NCBI GenBank assembly: GCA_025360615.1
Contig: JANYBX010000151.1
Coordinates: forward strand, 1-45,400
Source of the DNA: Opitutia bacterium
GTDB lineage: Bacteria; Verrucomicrobiota; Verrucomicrobiia; Opitutales; Opitutaceae
DNA length: 45,400 bases
Direction of reading: 5' to 3'
Below the pieces are notes generated by a model. It was not told the DNA's origin. It ran no database searches and was given only the letters and a program-made list of their open reading frames with translations. The translations under genes were made by a program, and so were the position numbers. This document shows positions 24,337-33,298 of the stretch, one piece after another (positions within the stretch are counted from its first letter, which is position 1; every line of letters begins with the position of its first letter).

Positions 24337-27300
24337 ATGCGTCTCTCGCCCCGCCTGCTCCTCGCGTTCGCCTCCGTCCTCCTCGCCCTCGCGTCGTCCA
24401 CCTTCGCCTCCGACGACGCCACCTTCGAGTCCCGCCTTGCCGCCGCACGCTCTCTCGCCGCGGAAAATTCCCCCGCGCTCGCCCTGCCCGTCTACGCCGA
24501 GGCTCTCGCCCTCGCGCCCACGCCCAGCCTCCGCCGCCAGTGCCAGCTCGAAATGCTCGCCGCCGAGTTTGCGCAAGCGCCGCGCTACGAGACGCCGCCA
24601 AAAATCACCGCCGCCCTCGACGAACTCCTCGCGCCCTACGTCAAAAACGAAATCCCCCGCGACGCCTTCTGGGCCTCCGCCACCGAATTCTCCGCCACCC
24701 TCGGTGCCCGCCGTGATCCCGCCGCTGCCCTCGCGCTCCGCCTCACCGTCGCCACGCATTTCGGCCAGCAACCACCTTCGCCGGTCAACACCCCACTCTT
24801 CACCGACGCCGTTCGCGCCCTCGGTCGCCAGCTCGCGGCTGATTCTTTCCACGGCGATCAGAAAAAAATCCCCACCACCGTCGCCGCCTCGTTCGCCCTG
24901 CTCCGTCAAGCCGCCTCTCTCCCCTCCGAATCTCGCGCCGAGTTCGCACTCCTCCTCGCGCGTGCCTCCGCGCGACAAAGCCACCTCCTCCAACTCGACT
25001 CTGCCGACACCGCCCGCGCCTACGAAGACGCCGTGGCCCTCGCTCGCAACACGCCCATCGCTACCGCCGCCCTCCTCCACCGCGCCGACTGGCTCTCCGC
25101 TCAAGCACCATTCAACTACGACGGCTTCGATTTCACCGCCGGCACCGACGACTGGCGCGCGCGAATCCTCGCCGTCGCTCCCTCTGCCGCGCCCCCCATT
25201 TCCCACGCCGCGTTTGCGAGCCTCTTCGCCACCATCGACGACGCGCTCCACGCCTCCAACCGCGCCGCGCCGCTCGACCCCGAACTCGACGCCGTCGCCC
25301 AGGGCCTCCGCCTCCGTCGTGCGAAACTCGCCGATCCCCAACTCCTCGTCGCCGTCGGTGCCGCCTATCTGCCTGGCACCCGCGTCGTCATCGGGCTCTC
25401 CGCGCAACACCACTCCACCGTTCAGCTCGGCCTCTACCGCCTCGACGCCGCCCAGCTCGCGGAATTCGCGCAACGCCGTCGCGCCCGCGATGACGCCGAT
25501 CTCCTCCGCAACCTCGCGCCTCTCGCCTTCTGGGATCAGTCCACCGGCATCGACGGTCCGCTCGGCCGCGTTGTCACCCGCCTCAGCCTCCGCGAACCGC
25601 TCCCGCCCGGCGGCTACGTGATCGTCGCGCGAAACTCCTCCGGCCAAATCCTCAACGATCAGATTCACTGGTTCCTCGTCACTCAAGCCCGCGTCGTTTC
25701 CCACCTCGCGCCCGACGGCACCCTCACGCTTCACGCCTTCGACCAAACCGACGGCCGCCCGCTCACCCCGATCGTTGGCACGATCACGCAATCCGCCACG
25801 CACCTCGCCTTCGACTCCGCCTCCACCGACCGCGCGCAGCTCACCCTACCTTCCTCCCTTTCATCGCAGGAACCGCTCTCGATTACCGGCGAAGCCGCTG
25901 GCCAGCCCTTCACGCTCCACACCGATTTTCGCCCCCGCCCCCACGACGACCAAACCAACTGGCTATTCCACCTTCAATCCGACCGCCCCCTCTATCTTCC
26001 CGGTGAAACCGCCCGATGGAAACTCATCGTCCGCACCCACGCCGGCGGCCAGCTCGGCTTCCCCGCCGGCGCGAAAATCAAACTCACCGCCAAAAGCTCC
26101 GGTCGCGATGCCACCCCGCTCGGCACTTGGGAAGTGACCCTCAACTCCTTCGGCTCCGCCTGGGGCGACCTTACGCTCCCCGCCACGCTCACTTCCACCC
26201 ACGTCAACTTCACCATCGAACTCACCCCTCCCGGCACCGAAAAAATTTCTCACAACCTCTCCTCCTTCCGCGTGGACACTTTCCGCGCCCCCGAAGCCGT
26301 CCTGAAATTCACCGCCGCCGATCCGGAAAAAATCCGCCACGCCCTCCCCGGCGGCGAAGCCGAACTCCTCCTGGAAGCGCGCTATTTTTCCGGCGAACCC
26401 ATCGCCGCCGCCCCGCTCGAAATCAGCGCGAATTTCCAGGCTCACTGGCGCACCAGCCGCGCCACTCAGCCCGACGCCAGCGGAGATGAAACTATCAAGC
26501 TCAGTGCCACCACCGATGCCCGCGGCCAAGCCCACCTCCGCCTGCCGATCCCCGCCGCCCTCCCACCCGATTACACGCTCACCGCCTCCGCCCATCTCGC
26601 CACCGCCGGCACCGCCGCCCAGACGGAGTTCACCTACAATTTTCTCGCCGCTGGTCACGACGCCACGCTCACCGCCGCCGAAGCTTCGCCCACTCCGCCG
26701 TCTGAATATTATTATTCGAGCACGCCCTCTACTCCCTCACTCTACGCCGCCCCCGGCCAACCCATCGCCCTCGCGCTCACCACCCACGACGGCACCCGCG
26801 CTCTCACGCCCGCCCGCGGCGAAATCACGGTCCTCCGTCAAACATGGGAGGAAATCTGGCGCGCTCCCGACGGCGCGCTCCTCACCGGCCCCGCCCTCCG
26901 CGCCCGCCAACTCGAAGCCCGCATCTGGCCACCCCTCGTTCCGCCGCTCTCGCCCGCATGGGAAAAACTCCACGCCGCCTACCGCTCCGAAAAAATCTCC
27001 GCCGAACCTCTCGCCACCGACTCCACCGGCCGCGCCCGCTTCAACACCGCCGCGCTCCCGACCGGCTACTACCACGTGCTCTATCGTTCCGGCGGCGAAG
27101 CGGCCGACGAGCCGCTCGCCCGACTCGATCTTTACGTCGCCGATACCTCCACCGAATGGCTCGCCGTCGAACCGCCCAAGACTCCGCTCATCATTCCATG
27201 CTCCACCTCTCCGCTCCCCGGCCAGCCGTTGCGCGCCCTCGTCATTTCCCCTCTCGGCAGCCGGCGCACGCTGCTCCGCGTTTCCGGCGAAACCACCGGC

Positions 27301-30114
27301 GAATCCCGCATCGAGCTTTTCCCCGGAAACACCCGCCTCGTCGAATTCCCGTGGCGCGACGGCTACTGGGCCCGCGTCAACTTCGAAGCCCTTTCCCTCT
27401 CGGCCGACGCCAGCCGAATGGGGCAACTCAGTCTCACCCCGTCGCGTGCCGCCAACACCATCAACGTCACGCTCGCCCCCACCGCTGCCACCGCGCGCCC
27501 CGGGGATACAGCCAAACTCACCCTCCATACCGCCGACTCCACCGGTCGCCCCATCGCCAGCGAAGTCGCCCTCTCCGTCGCCGACGCCGCCGTCGCTTCG
27601 CTGCTCGACCGCCACTCCCTCACGCCGGCCGATGTTTTTTTCCAACTACCCTATTTACCTTCGAGCATCACCGGCTCCAGCGCCCTCGCCGCGAATCTCG
27701 GCGCAACCGAGCCGTCGGTCACCGCAATCCCGCTCAAACTAAACCTTGAGTCCGACCACATCGTGTTGAGTTCGTTTACCGTGAACACCGAGGGCTCCGT
27801 GACTGGGTATTTAGGGATGGGACCGGAGTTCATTCAATCCATCGCCCCACCCCCCGGCTCCCCCGACTCCTCCCCCCGCGTCCGCAGCCAATTTTCCTAC
27901 ACCGCGCTCTGGCTCCCCGATGCCCACACGGATGCCCGCGGCGAAGCCACCGTCACGTTCACCTACCCCGACAATCTCACCGCCTGGCAAATCGACGCCA
28001 CCGCTCTCGCCGAGGGCCATCGTTTCGGCACCGCCCACGCCACCACGCGCACCACGCTCCCGTTTCAAGCCCGCCTCCGCGCCCCGCGCGCTCTCGTCGC
28101 CGGCGATTCCGCCACGCTCTACGCCGCGCTCGTCAACGCCACCGCCGCCCCGCTCGCCACCCGCGCCGAACTGATCCTCGCTGCCCCCGCGCCGCTCACG
28201 CTCGGCTCGCCGGCCCCGCGCACGCTCTCCGTTCCCGCCACCGGCGAATCCATCCTCGCCTGGCCGCTCCGCGCCACCGCGCCCGGTTCCGCCACGCTCC
28301 GCCTCAGCGCCAACGCCGGCCGCGATGCCTCCGATGCGATGGAGCTCACGCTCCCTCTCCGCGAAGACGGTTTCATGCAACGCGGCGGCGTCACCGGTCG
28401 CGCCGAAAAAATCCCTCTCTCCGTCTCGCTCGACCTCCCCACGCCGCTCGACCCCGCGCGCAGCACCGTGCAGCTCCAAGTTTCCCCTGGCATCATCCCC
28501 GCGCTCGTGGCCGCGCTGCCCTACCTCGTCGATTATCCCTACGGCTGCGTCGAGCAGACCATGAGCCGATTCCTCCCCGCCGCCGTCGTGGCCAAAACAT
28601 TACGCGAACTCAAATTCACCGCCGCCGAAGTCGAGCGCGCCATCCTGCCACCCGGCCGCCCCGCCGCCGGCCTCGCCCACCTCGACGAAGTGATCGCCCA
28701 ATCCCTCGCGCGCCTCGTCGCCGCGCAGCAACGCGACGGCACCTTCGGCTGGTGGCCCGGCGGCGCGGCCGACGCCTACATGACCGGTTACGTGCTGCAC
28801 GGCCTCAACCTCGCCGCCACCGCCGGCCTCCCGCTCCCCGCCGATCTTCACTCCCGCACCCACGAAGCCACCCTCCGTCTCCTCCGCGAAGAAACCACCT
28901 TCACTCCCATCAACCGCACCTGGCTCCTCGCCGCCGCCACCGGTTATCCCACCGCACCCGACGACGCCACTCGCGCCTTGCTCGATAAAATCTTCACCGC
29001 CCTCTATCGCGACCGCGCCCAACTCACGCCGTCCGGCCTCGCGCTCCTCGCCCAAGCCGCCGCCGCCCTCGATCGCCGCGACGAAATTCCCGTCCTCCTC
29101 CGCAATCTCGAAAACGGCGTCGCCCGCGCGCACTCCGTCGAATTCGGCGACACCGCGCAATGGGGCCGCACTTCGGAATATTTCAACGGCCTCGACGGCG
29201 CCGTCGAGACCACCGCCCTCTGCCTGCAAGCTCTCCTCCGCCTCGCGCCCGATCATCCGCTCATCGACCCCGCCGCCGCTTGGCTCCTCCTCAATCGCCA
29301 GAGCAGCCGCTGGAGCAACACTCGCGACACCGCCCACGCCGTCCTCGCGCTCCACGCCTGCGCCCAAGCCCGCGGCGAGACCACCGCCGACGCCACCTAT
29401 ACCCTCACCGTCAACGGCCACGGCCTCGCCTCCGGCCGCTTCGACCGCTCGTCGCTCCTCGCGCCCGACACGTTCACCGTCGATCCCGCGCAACTCCGCC
29501 CCGGCTCAAACCAATTCGAACTCACGCGCACCGCCGGCCGCGCGTCGTGCTACCTCGTCGCCACCACGCAGACTTGGGCGCAGGCGGAAAACGTCCAGCC
29601 CGGCGGAAGTTTCCTAAAAATCTCCCGCGATTTCTCCCGCCTGTTCGAGCAACCTTCCCTCCTCGGCCCGACGCATTTCGTGCCGCAACTTCTCCCGTTC
29701 ACGGGCGCCGCGCTCGTGCGCGACGAACGCCTCGAATGCCGCCTCGTCCTCGAAGCCCAACACGACCTCGACTATGTGATGATCGAGTCCCCCAAGCCCG
29801 CCGGCTGCGAACCGCTCAACCCCCTCAGCGGCTGGGATGCGACGCTCCGCCCGCTCGCCGACGACGCCTCGTCCGATCGCGTAAACGATTCCCGCGGCCG
29901 CGACGAACGCACTCTTTACCGCGAGGAGCGCGACGACCGCAGCGTGTTTTTCCTGCACCACGTCCCGGCCGGCCGCTGGGAGATCCGCTACACCCTGCGC
30001 GCCGCCTTCGCCGGGGATTTTCGCGCGCTCCCTGTTACCAGCGAGGCGATGTATGTCCCCGTCATCGCCGCCCACAGCGAAGCCCGGCGTCTCACGATCA
30101 CGGAGCTTCCGTAG
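24337..30114 (+). CDS. Alpha-2-macroglobulin family protein with thioester
   Basis: 1925 residues. The signal peptide (MRLSPRLLLAFASVLLALAS, cleavage near TFA-SD) has no lipobox Cys, so it is probably free in the periplasm. The MG2 domain begins near 541 (LQSDRPLYLPGETARWKLIV). The A2M domain is near 1187 (YTALWLPDAHTDARGEATVT, then PDNLTAWQ). The thioester domain carries YPYGCVEQTMSRF with C1404, E1406 and Q1407, so the C-x-E-Q thioester is intact and should trap attacking proteases covalently. Helical repeats follow (TWLLAAATGYP) and then the receptor-like end. In enterobacteria the related YfhM is a lipoprotein beside the peptidoglycan synthase PbpC; no such gene is here. It follows the MoxR/Bat cluster, fitting an envelope-protection role. 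Confidence 0.93.
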   Translation: MRLSPRLLLAFASVLLALASSTFASDDATFESRLAAARSLAAENSPALALPVYAEALALAPTPSLRRQCQLEMLAAEFAQAPRYETPPKITAALDELLAPYVKNEIPRDAFWASATEFSATLGARRDPAAALALRLTVATHFGQQPPSPVNTPLFTDAVRALGRQLAADSFHGDQKKIPTTVAASFALLRQAASLPSESRAEFALLLARASARQSHLLQLDSADTARAYEDAVALARNTPIATAALLHRADWLSAQAPFNYDGFDFTAGTDDWRARILAVAPSAAPPISHAAFASLFATIDDALHASNRAAPLDPELDAVAQGLRLRRAKLADPQLLVAVGAAYLPGTRVVIGLSAQHHSTVQLGLYRLDAAQLAEFAQRRRARDDADLLRNLAPLAFWDQSTGIDGPLGRVVTRLSLREPLPPGGYVIVARNSSGQILNDQIHWFLVTQARVVSHLAPDGTLTLHAFDQTDGRPLTPIVGTITQSATHLAFDSASTDRAQLTLPSSLSSQEPLSITGEAAGQPFTLHTDFRPRPHDDQTNWLFHLQSDRPLYLPGETARWKLIVRTHAGGQLGFPAGAKIKLTAKSSGRDATPLGTWEVTLNSFGSAWGDLTLPATLTSTHVNFTIELTPPGTEKISHNLSSFRVDTFRAPEAVLKFTAADPEKIRHALPGGEAELLLEARYFSGEPIAAAPLEISANFQAHWRTSRATQPDASGDETIKLSATTDARGQAHLRLPIPAALPPDYTLTASAHLATAGTAAQTEFTYNFLAAGHDATLTAAEASPTPPSEYYYSSTPSTPSLYAAPGQPIALALTTHDGTRALTPARGEITVLRQTWEEIWRAPDGALLTGPALRARQLEARIWPPLVPPLSPAWEKLHAAYRSEKISAEPLATDSTGRARFNTAALPTGYYHVLYRSGGEAADEPLARLDLYVADTSTEWLAVEPPKTPLIIPCSTSPLPGQPLRALVISPLGSRRTLLRVSGETTGESRIELFPGNTRLVEFPWRDGYWARVNFEALSLSADASRMGQLSLTPSRAANTINVTLAPTAATARPGDTAKLTLHTADSTGRPIASEVALSVADAAVASLLDRHSLTPADVFFQLPYLPSSITGSSALAANLGATEPSVTAIPLKLNLESDHIVLSSFTVNTEGSVTGYLGMGPEFIQSIAPPPGSPDSSPRVRSQFSYTALWLPDAHTDARGEATVTFTYPDNLTAWQIDATALAEGHRFGTAHATTRTTLPFQARLRAPRALVAGDSATLYAALVNATAAPLATRAELILAAPAPLTLGSPAPRTLSVPATGESILAWPLRATAPGSATLRLSANAGRDASDAMELTLPLREDGFMQRGGVTGRAEKIPLSVSLDLPTPLDPARSTVQLQVSPGIIPALVAALPYLVDYPYGCVEQTMSRFLPAAVVAKTLRELKFTAAEVERAILPPGRPAAGLAHLDEVIAQSLARLVAAQQRDGTFGWWPGGAADAYMTGYVLHGLNLAATAGLPLPADLHSRTHEATLRLLREETTFTPINRTWLLAAATGYPTAPDDATRALLDKIFTALYRDRAQLTPSGLALLAQAAAALDRRDEIPVLLRNLENGVARAHSVEFGDTAQWGRTSEYFNGLDGAVETTALCLQALLRLAPDHPLIDPAAAWLLLNRQSSRWSNTRDTAHAVLALHACAQARGETTADATYTLTVNGHGLASGRFDRSSLLAPDTFTVDPAQLRPGSNQFELTRTAGRASCYLVATTQTWAQAENVQPGGSFLKISRDFSRLFEQPSLLGPTHFVPQLLPFTGAALVRDERLECRLVLEAQHDLDYVMIESPKPAGCEPLNPLSGWDATLRPLADDASSDRVNDSRGRDERTLYREERDDRSVFFLHHVPAGRWEIRYTLRAAFAGDFRALPVTSEAMYVPVIAAHSEARRLTITELP

Positions 30115-30367
30115 GGCGTATCTTGGAAATCCCCGGAGGGGATGACCGCTCAGAGGATTCCTCCACGGGCAAATCCGGCACCTGGGGCTGTGACCCAGCC
30201 GATTTTTGCTGGGGAGAAATCGCCCGCGATCAGCGGGCTCCCTGACCTCGACGCGCCGGCGATCAGCCGAAGCGGCCGATCCCAGATTTTCCCCATCGGG
30301 AAAATCCGATCAGCGGTTCCCGTGAAGCGACCGACGAATTTTATTTTTCCCGCACGGCGACTTCGCT
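30115..30367. other. Convergent gap with hairpins
   Basis: 253 bp between two converging genes, with no coding evidence. It contains two perfect hairpins: GCCCGC-GATCA-GCGGGC (30222-30238) and GATTTTCCC-CATC-GGGAAAATC (30285-30306). The motif GATCAGC(G/C) occurs three times (30228, 30251 and 30309). These probably serve as terminators or repeats for both strands; neither has a clean T run. Confidence 0.55.
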
Positions 30368-31792
30368 TCAGGCCGGGACGTTGCCGTCGGCCGCGCGGCG
30401 CGCTTTCAAATCGACGCCAATCTGCGTCATCTTCGCTTCGTTCAGCGGATAAAAAATCACGAGGATGAGCGTCGCGAGGATCCCGAAGACAGCCGGGTAA
30501 ATGCTCATCAACTTGACCAGGCCCTGAAGCATTTCCGGGGTCTGGGCTTGATTGGCGACGAAACCAACCGAGTTGAGCATGAGCAGCGAAATCGCGCCGC
30601 CCCAACCCCAGCCAAATTTCTGCGCGAAAATCGAGGCCGAGAAGACCAGGCCGGTGGCGCGGCGGCCGGTCTTCCATTCGGCGTAGTCGGCCGTGTCAGC
30701 ATACATGGCCGCCATGAGGGCACTGAGGGGCCCGCCGGAGATCGAGCCCAGTGCGTTGATGCCCAGGATCAGCCAGACTTGGTCGGGCTTCAGAAAATAG
30801 AACGACGCGGTTGAGCCGATGGCGACGGCGAACAACAGCACGAAAGTCGGCTTGCCGCCGAGCCGGCGAACGATGAAGGGAACAAAAAACGCGCCGACCA
30901 GCGAGAGCGCCTGATTGCTGGTCTTGAAGACGGAAACGAGGCCTTCCCAGTCCCACGTCCGTCCCAGAAGGGTCTGGGTACCGATGTAATACTTAAAGTA
31001 GTACGTCTCCACGCTGCCCCGCAGCGAGCAGAAGAAGATAAAGGTAATCGTCGTGGCGAGGAGGATCCACCACGGACGATTGGTGCAGAGATCGCTGAGG
31101 TCACGGACCACGGAGGTCTGCTGCGACCGGGGGGGCTGGACCCGTTCCTTGGTGTTAAAGAACACGATCAGGAAAGAAATGATCGAAATGATACCGACGA
31201 TGACAAAGGACCAAAACCACCCCTGGCCAGGCGTGGTGGCGTTCAGCCAGCCACCTACCTTGGTCGATTTCATCAGGCACGCGGTGATCACGATGCCGCC
31301 GCCGAATGCGCCGATGAATTTGTAAGAGGAAAGCGTGGCCCGTTCCGCGGTGTTTGGTGTGAGCACGCCGAGCATCGCGGTGTAGGGGATGTTGATCGTG
31401 GTGTAGACCAGCATCAGGGCGTTGTAGGTGATGTAGGCCCAGGTCAGCTTCGCCTTCGCATCGAAGTCCGGAACGAAAAAAGTCAGGATGCCGAAGATGG
31501 CCATCGGAATGCAGGTGAAGAGCAGGTAAGGCCGGAACTTGCCCCAGCGAGACTTCGTGCGGTCCCCCAGCATGCCGATGATGATGTCGAAGATGGCATC
31601 AAAGGAGCGGCTCACTCCCTGCAGGGTGCCGGCGGCGGCTGCGGTGATCCCGAGAACGTCCGTGTAGAAAATGGGCAGGAAATCGGAGATCGATTTCCAG
31701 TAGAGGCAGGAGGCGAAGTCGCCGAAGCCGTAGGAAATTTTTTCGCGGACGCTCAGCTTTTCCGAGGCGGGATCGACAGGAGGAGTGATCAT
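30368..31792 (-). CDS. GPH-family sugar symporter (MelB-like) 1
   Basis: 474 residues, about 12 membrane helices. Glycoside-pentoside-hexuronide (GPH) family marks: REKISYGFGDFASCL at the start, FDAIFDIIIGMLGDRTKSRW with the acidic cation-site residues, WGKFRPYLL and NIPYTAMLGVLT. Members of the family import sugars with Na+ or H+. It is the last gene of the GH130-GH2-symporter operon, 33 bp after the other symporter. The likely cargo is a manno- or gluco-oligosaccharide released from plant mannans, inferred only from context. Confidence 0.9.
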   Translation of the reverse strand: MITPPVDPASEKLSVREKISYGFGDFASCLYWKSISDFLPIFYTDVLGITAAAAGTLQGVSRSFDAIFDIIIGMLGDRTKSRWGKFRPYLLFTCIPMAIFGILTFFVPDFDAKAKLTWAYITYNALMLVYTTINIPYTAMLGVLTPNTAERATLSSYKFIGAFGGGIVITACLMKSTKVGGWLNATTPGQGWFWSFVIVGIISIISFLIVFFNTKERVQPPRSQQTSVVRDLSDLCTNRPWWILLATTITFIFFCSLRGSVETYYFKYYIGTQTLLGRTWDWEGLVSVFKTSNQALSLVGAFFVPFIVRRLGGKPTFVLLFAVAIGSTASFYFLKPDQVWLILGINALGSISGGPLSALMAAMYADTADYAEWKTGRRATGLVFSASIFAQKFGWGWGGAISLLMLNSVGFVANQAQTPEMLQGLVKLMSIYPAVFGILATLILVIFYPLNEAKMTQIGVDLKARRAADGNVPA

Positions 31793-31825
31793 GGGGTTTG
31801 GGGTAATGAAATGGTTCGTCGCCGC

Positions 31826-33289
31826 TCACACTTTTCCGCGCCGCGCCTCGAGCTGCGTGCGGATGTCGGCCATTTTTTTCTGGGTGAGCGGAAAGCGCCA
31901 CAGAAATAGCGCCGCGAGCGCGACGCCGCAGATCGGAACGCCCGCCAGCATCGCGCGAATCCAGAAGATCGTCTCGGGCGACTGCAGCGGTTTCGCGGCG
32001 GAAAAACCCGTGAGCGCGAGCACCTGGCCGGAGAGAAAATAGCCCAGCGCACTGCCGGCTTTGTTCATCCAGGAGCCACAGGCGGAGAAGGCGCCTTCGC
32101 GGCGTTTGCCGGTGTTCAACTCGTCGTAGTCCATGATGTCGGCGCCGATCGTCTGATCCATCATGTAGTAGCTCGCGGCGACGAACGCCATCGAGCCGGA
32201 CGAGAGCACTTGCAGCCACGGGGTCGACGGCGTGTAGAGAAACCACGTGGCGCCATACGCCACCACGCCGATGGCGCAGGCGAGCAGCATGGCGGGGCGT
32301 TTGCCGATGCGCCGCGCGATGAAGGCGAGCACCGGCACGCCGAGAAATCCGCCGATCATCCACGCCGCGCCCATCACCCCGTTCCAATTGTTGGCGGACT
32401 TCGTGTCGCCGCCCGCGACGTAATAAACCGTGGCGTAGTAGCCGAGCGAGCCGACCATGCTCGACCCGAGGGAGAAGCAGAGACCCGCGAGCATTTTCAG
32501 GCGAAACGGCCCACACTGCATCGTCTCGTAGATCGACTCACGGAGTTTTACTTTCTCCGCTTGGCGCGCGGCGACGCCGGCGTAGTAGCGCTCCTTGACG
32601 TTGATAAAAACGAGCACGGCACCGATCAGCATCAAAACGCCGAGGATGCCACAATACACCTGCACGCCGAGGAGAACGTTCTGTTTCCCCGTGGCGGCGT
32701 TGTAGAAAAACGCGAGGTTCGTGAAGGGCAGGCCGACGAAGAACGCGACCTCGAAAACTTTTTGGATCACGCTCTTCACCGCCATCACGCTGGTGCGCTC
32801 GTGGTAGTCGGGCGTGAGTTCGTTGCCCAGGCTCTGGTAGGGCATGTTGAAGCAGCTGACGAACGGGATGTAGAGGAGGCTCGAGCCGAGCATCCACCAG
32901 AAATAGTTGGAGACGTTCAGCGTCGCGCCCCACCCGGGCGTGACGAGAAAGAGCAGCGGCAAACCGACGCCGGCCAACAATCCGCCCACGAGAATAAACG
33001 GCCGGCGCCGGCCGAGGCGCGAGCGGGCGTTGTCTGACAGCCAGCCGAAAAGCGGATCGGAGATGGCGTCCACGATGCGGATCAACATCAGCGCCAGGCC
33101 CACGAGCTGCGGCGACAGGCCGAGGAAAATGTTGAAGACCGGATAGGCGAGGTTCGGGTAGAGCCAGTGGCCCCACATGTCCACGGAGCCGCCCATGCCG
33201 TAGGAAATTTTCGTGCGCATCGGCACGCGATCCTCCGGCGCGGTCGTCGCCCCGCGATTCGTCGCGGCCTGGGAGTCGGGGTCGGCCAA
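31826..33289 (-). CDS. GPH-family sugar symporter (MelB-like) 2
   Basis: 487 residues, about 12 membrane helices. GPH marks: MRTKISYGMGGSVDMWGHWL, RIVDAISDPLFGWLSDNARS, RLGRRRPFILVGG and NMPYQSLGNELTPDYHERTS. It is not a recent duplicate of the other symporter: the shared features are limited to family motifs. It lies 9 bp after the GH2 gene. Two different GPH carriers in one unit suggest two related sugars, for example mannobiose-type and galactosylated or glucosylated forms. The specificity cannot be read from the sequence. Confidence 0.9.
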   Translation of the reverse strand: MADPDSQAATNRGATTAPEDRVPMRTKISYGMGGSVDMWGHWLYPNLAYPVFNIFLGLSPQLVGLALMLIRIVDAISDPLFGWLSDNARSRLGRRRPFILVGGLLAGVGLPLLFLVTPGWGATLNVSNYFWWMLGSSLLYIPFVSCFNMPYQSLGNELTPDYHERTSVMAVKSVIQKVFEVAFFVGLPFTNLAFFYNAATGKQNVLLGVQVYCGILGVLMLIGAVLVFINVKERYYAGVAARQAEKVKLRESIYETMQCGPFRLKMLAGLCFSLGSSMVGSLGYYATVYYVAGGDTKSANNWNGVMGAAWMIGGFLGVPVLAFIARRIGKRPAMLLACAIGVVAYGATWFLYTPSTPWLQVLSSGSMAFVAASYYMMDQTIGADIMDYDELNTGKRREGAFSACGSWMNKAGSALGYFLSGQVLALTGFSAAKPLQSPETIFWIRAMLAGVPICGVALAALFLWRFPLTQKKMADIRTQLEARRGKV

Positions 33290-33298
33290 GGGGAAACC

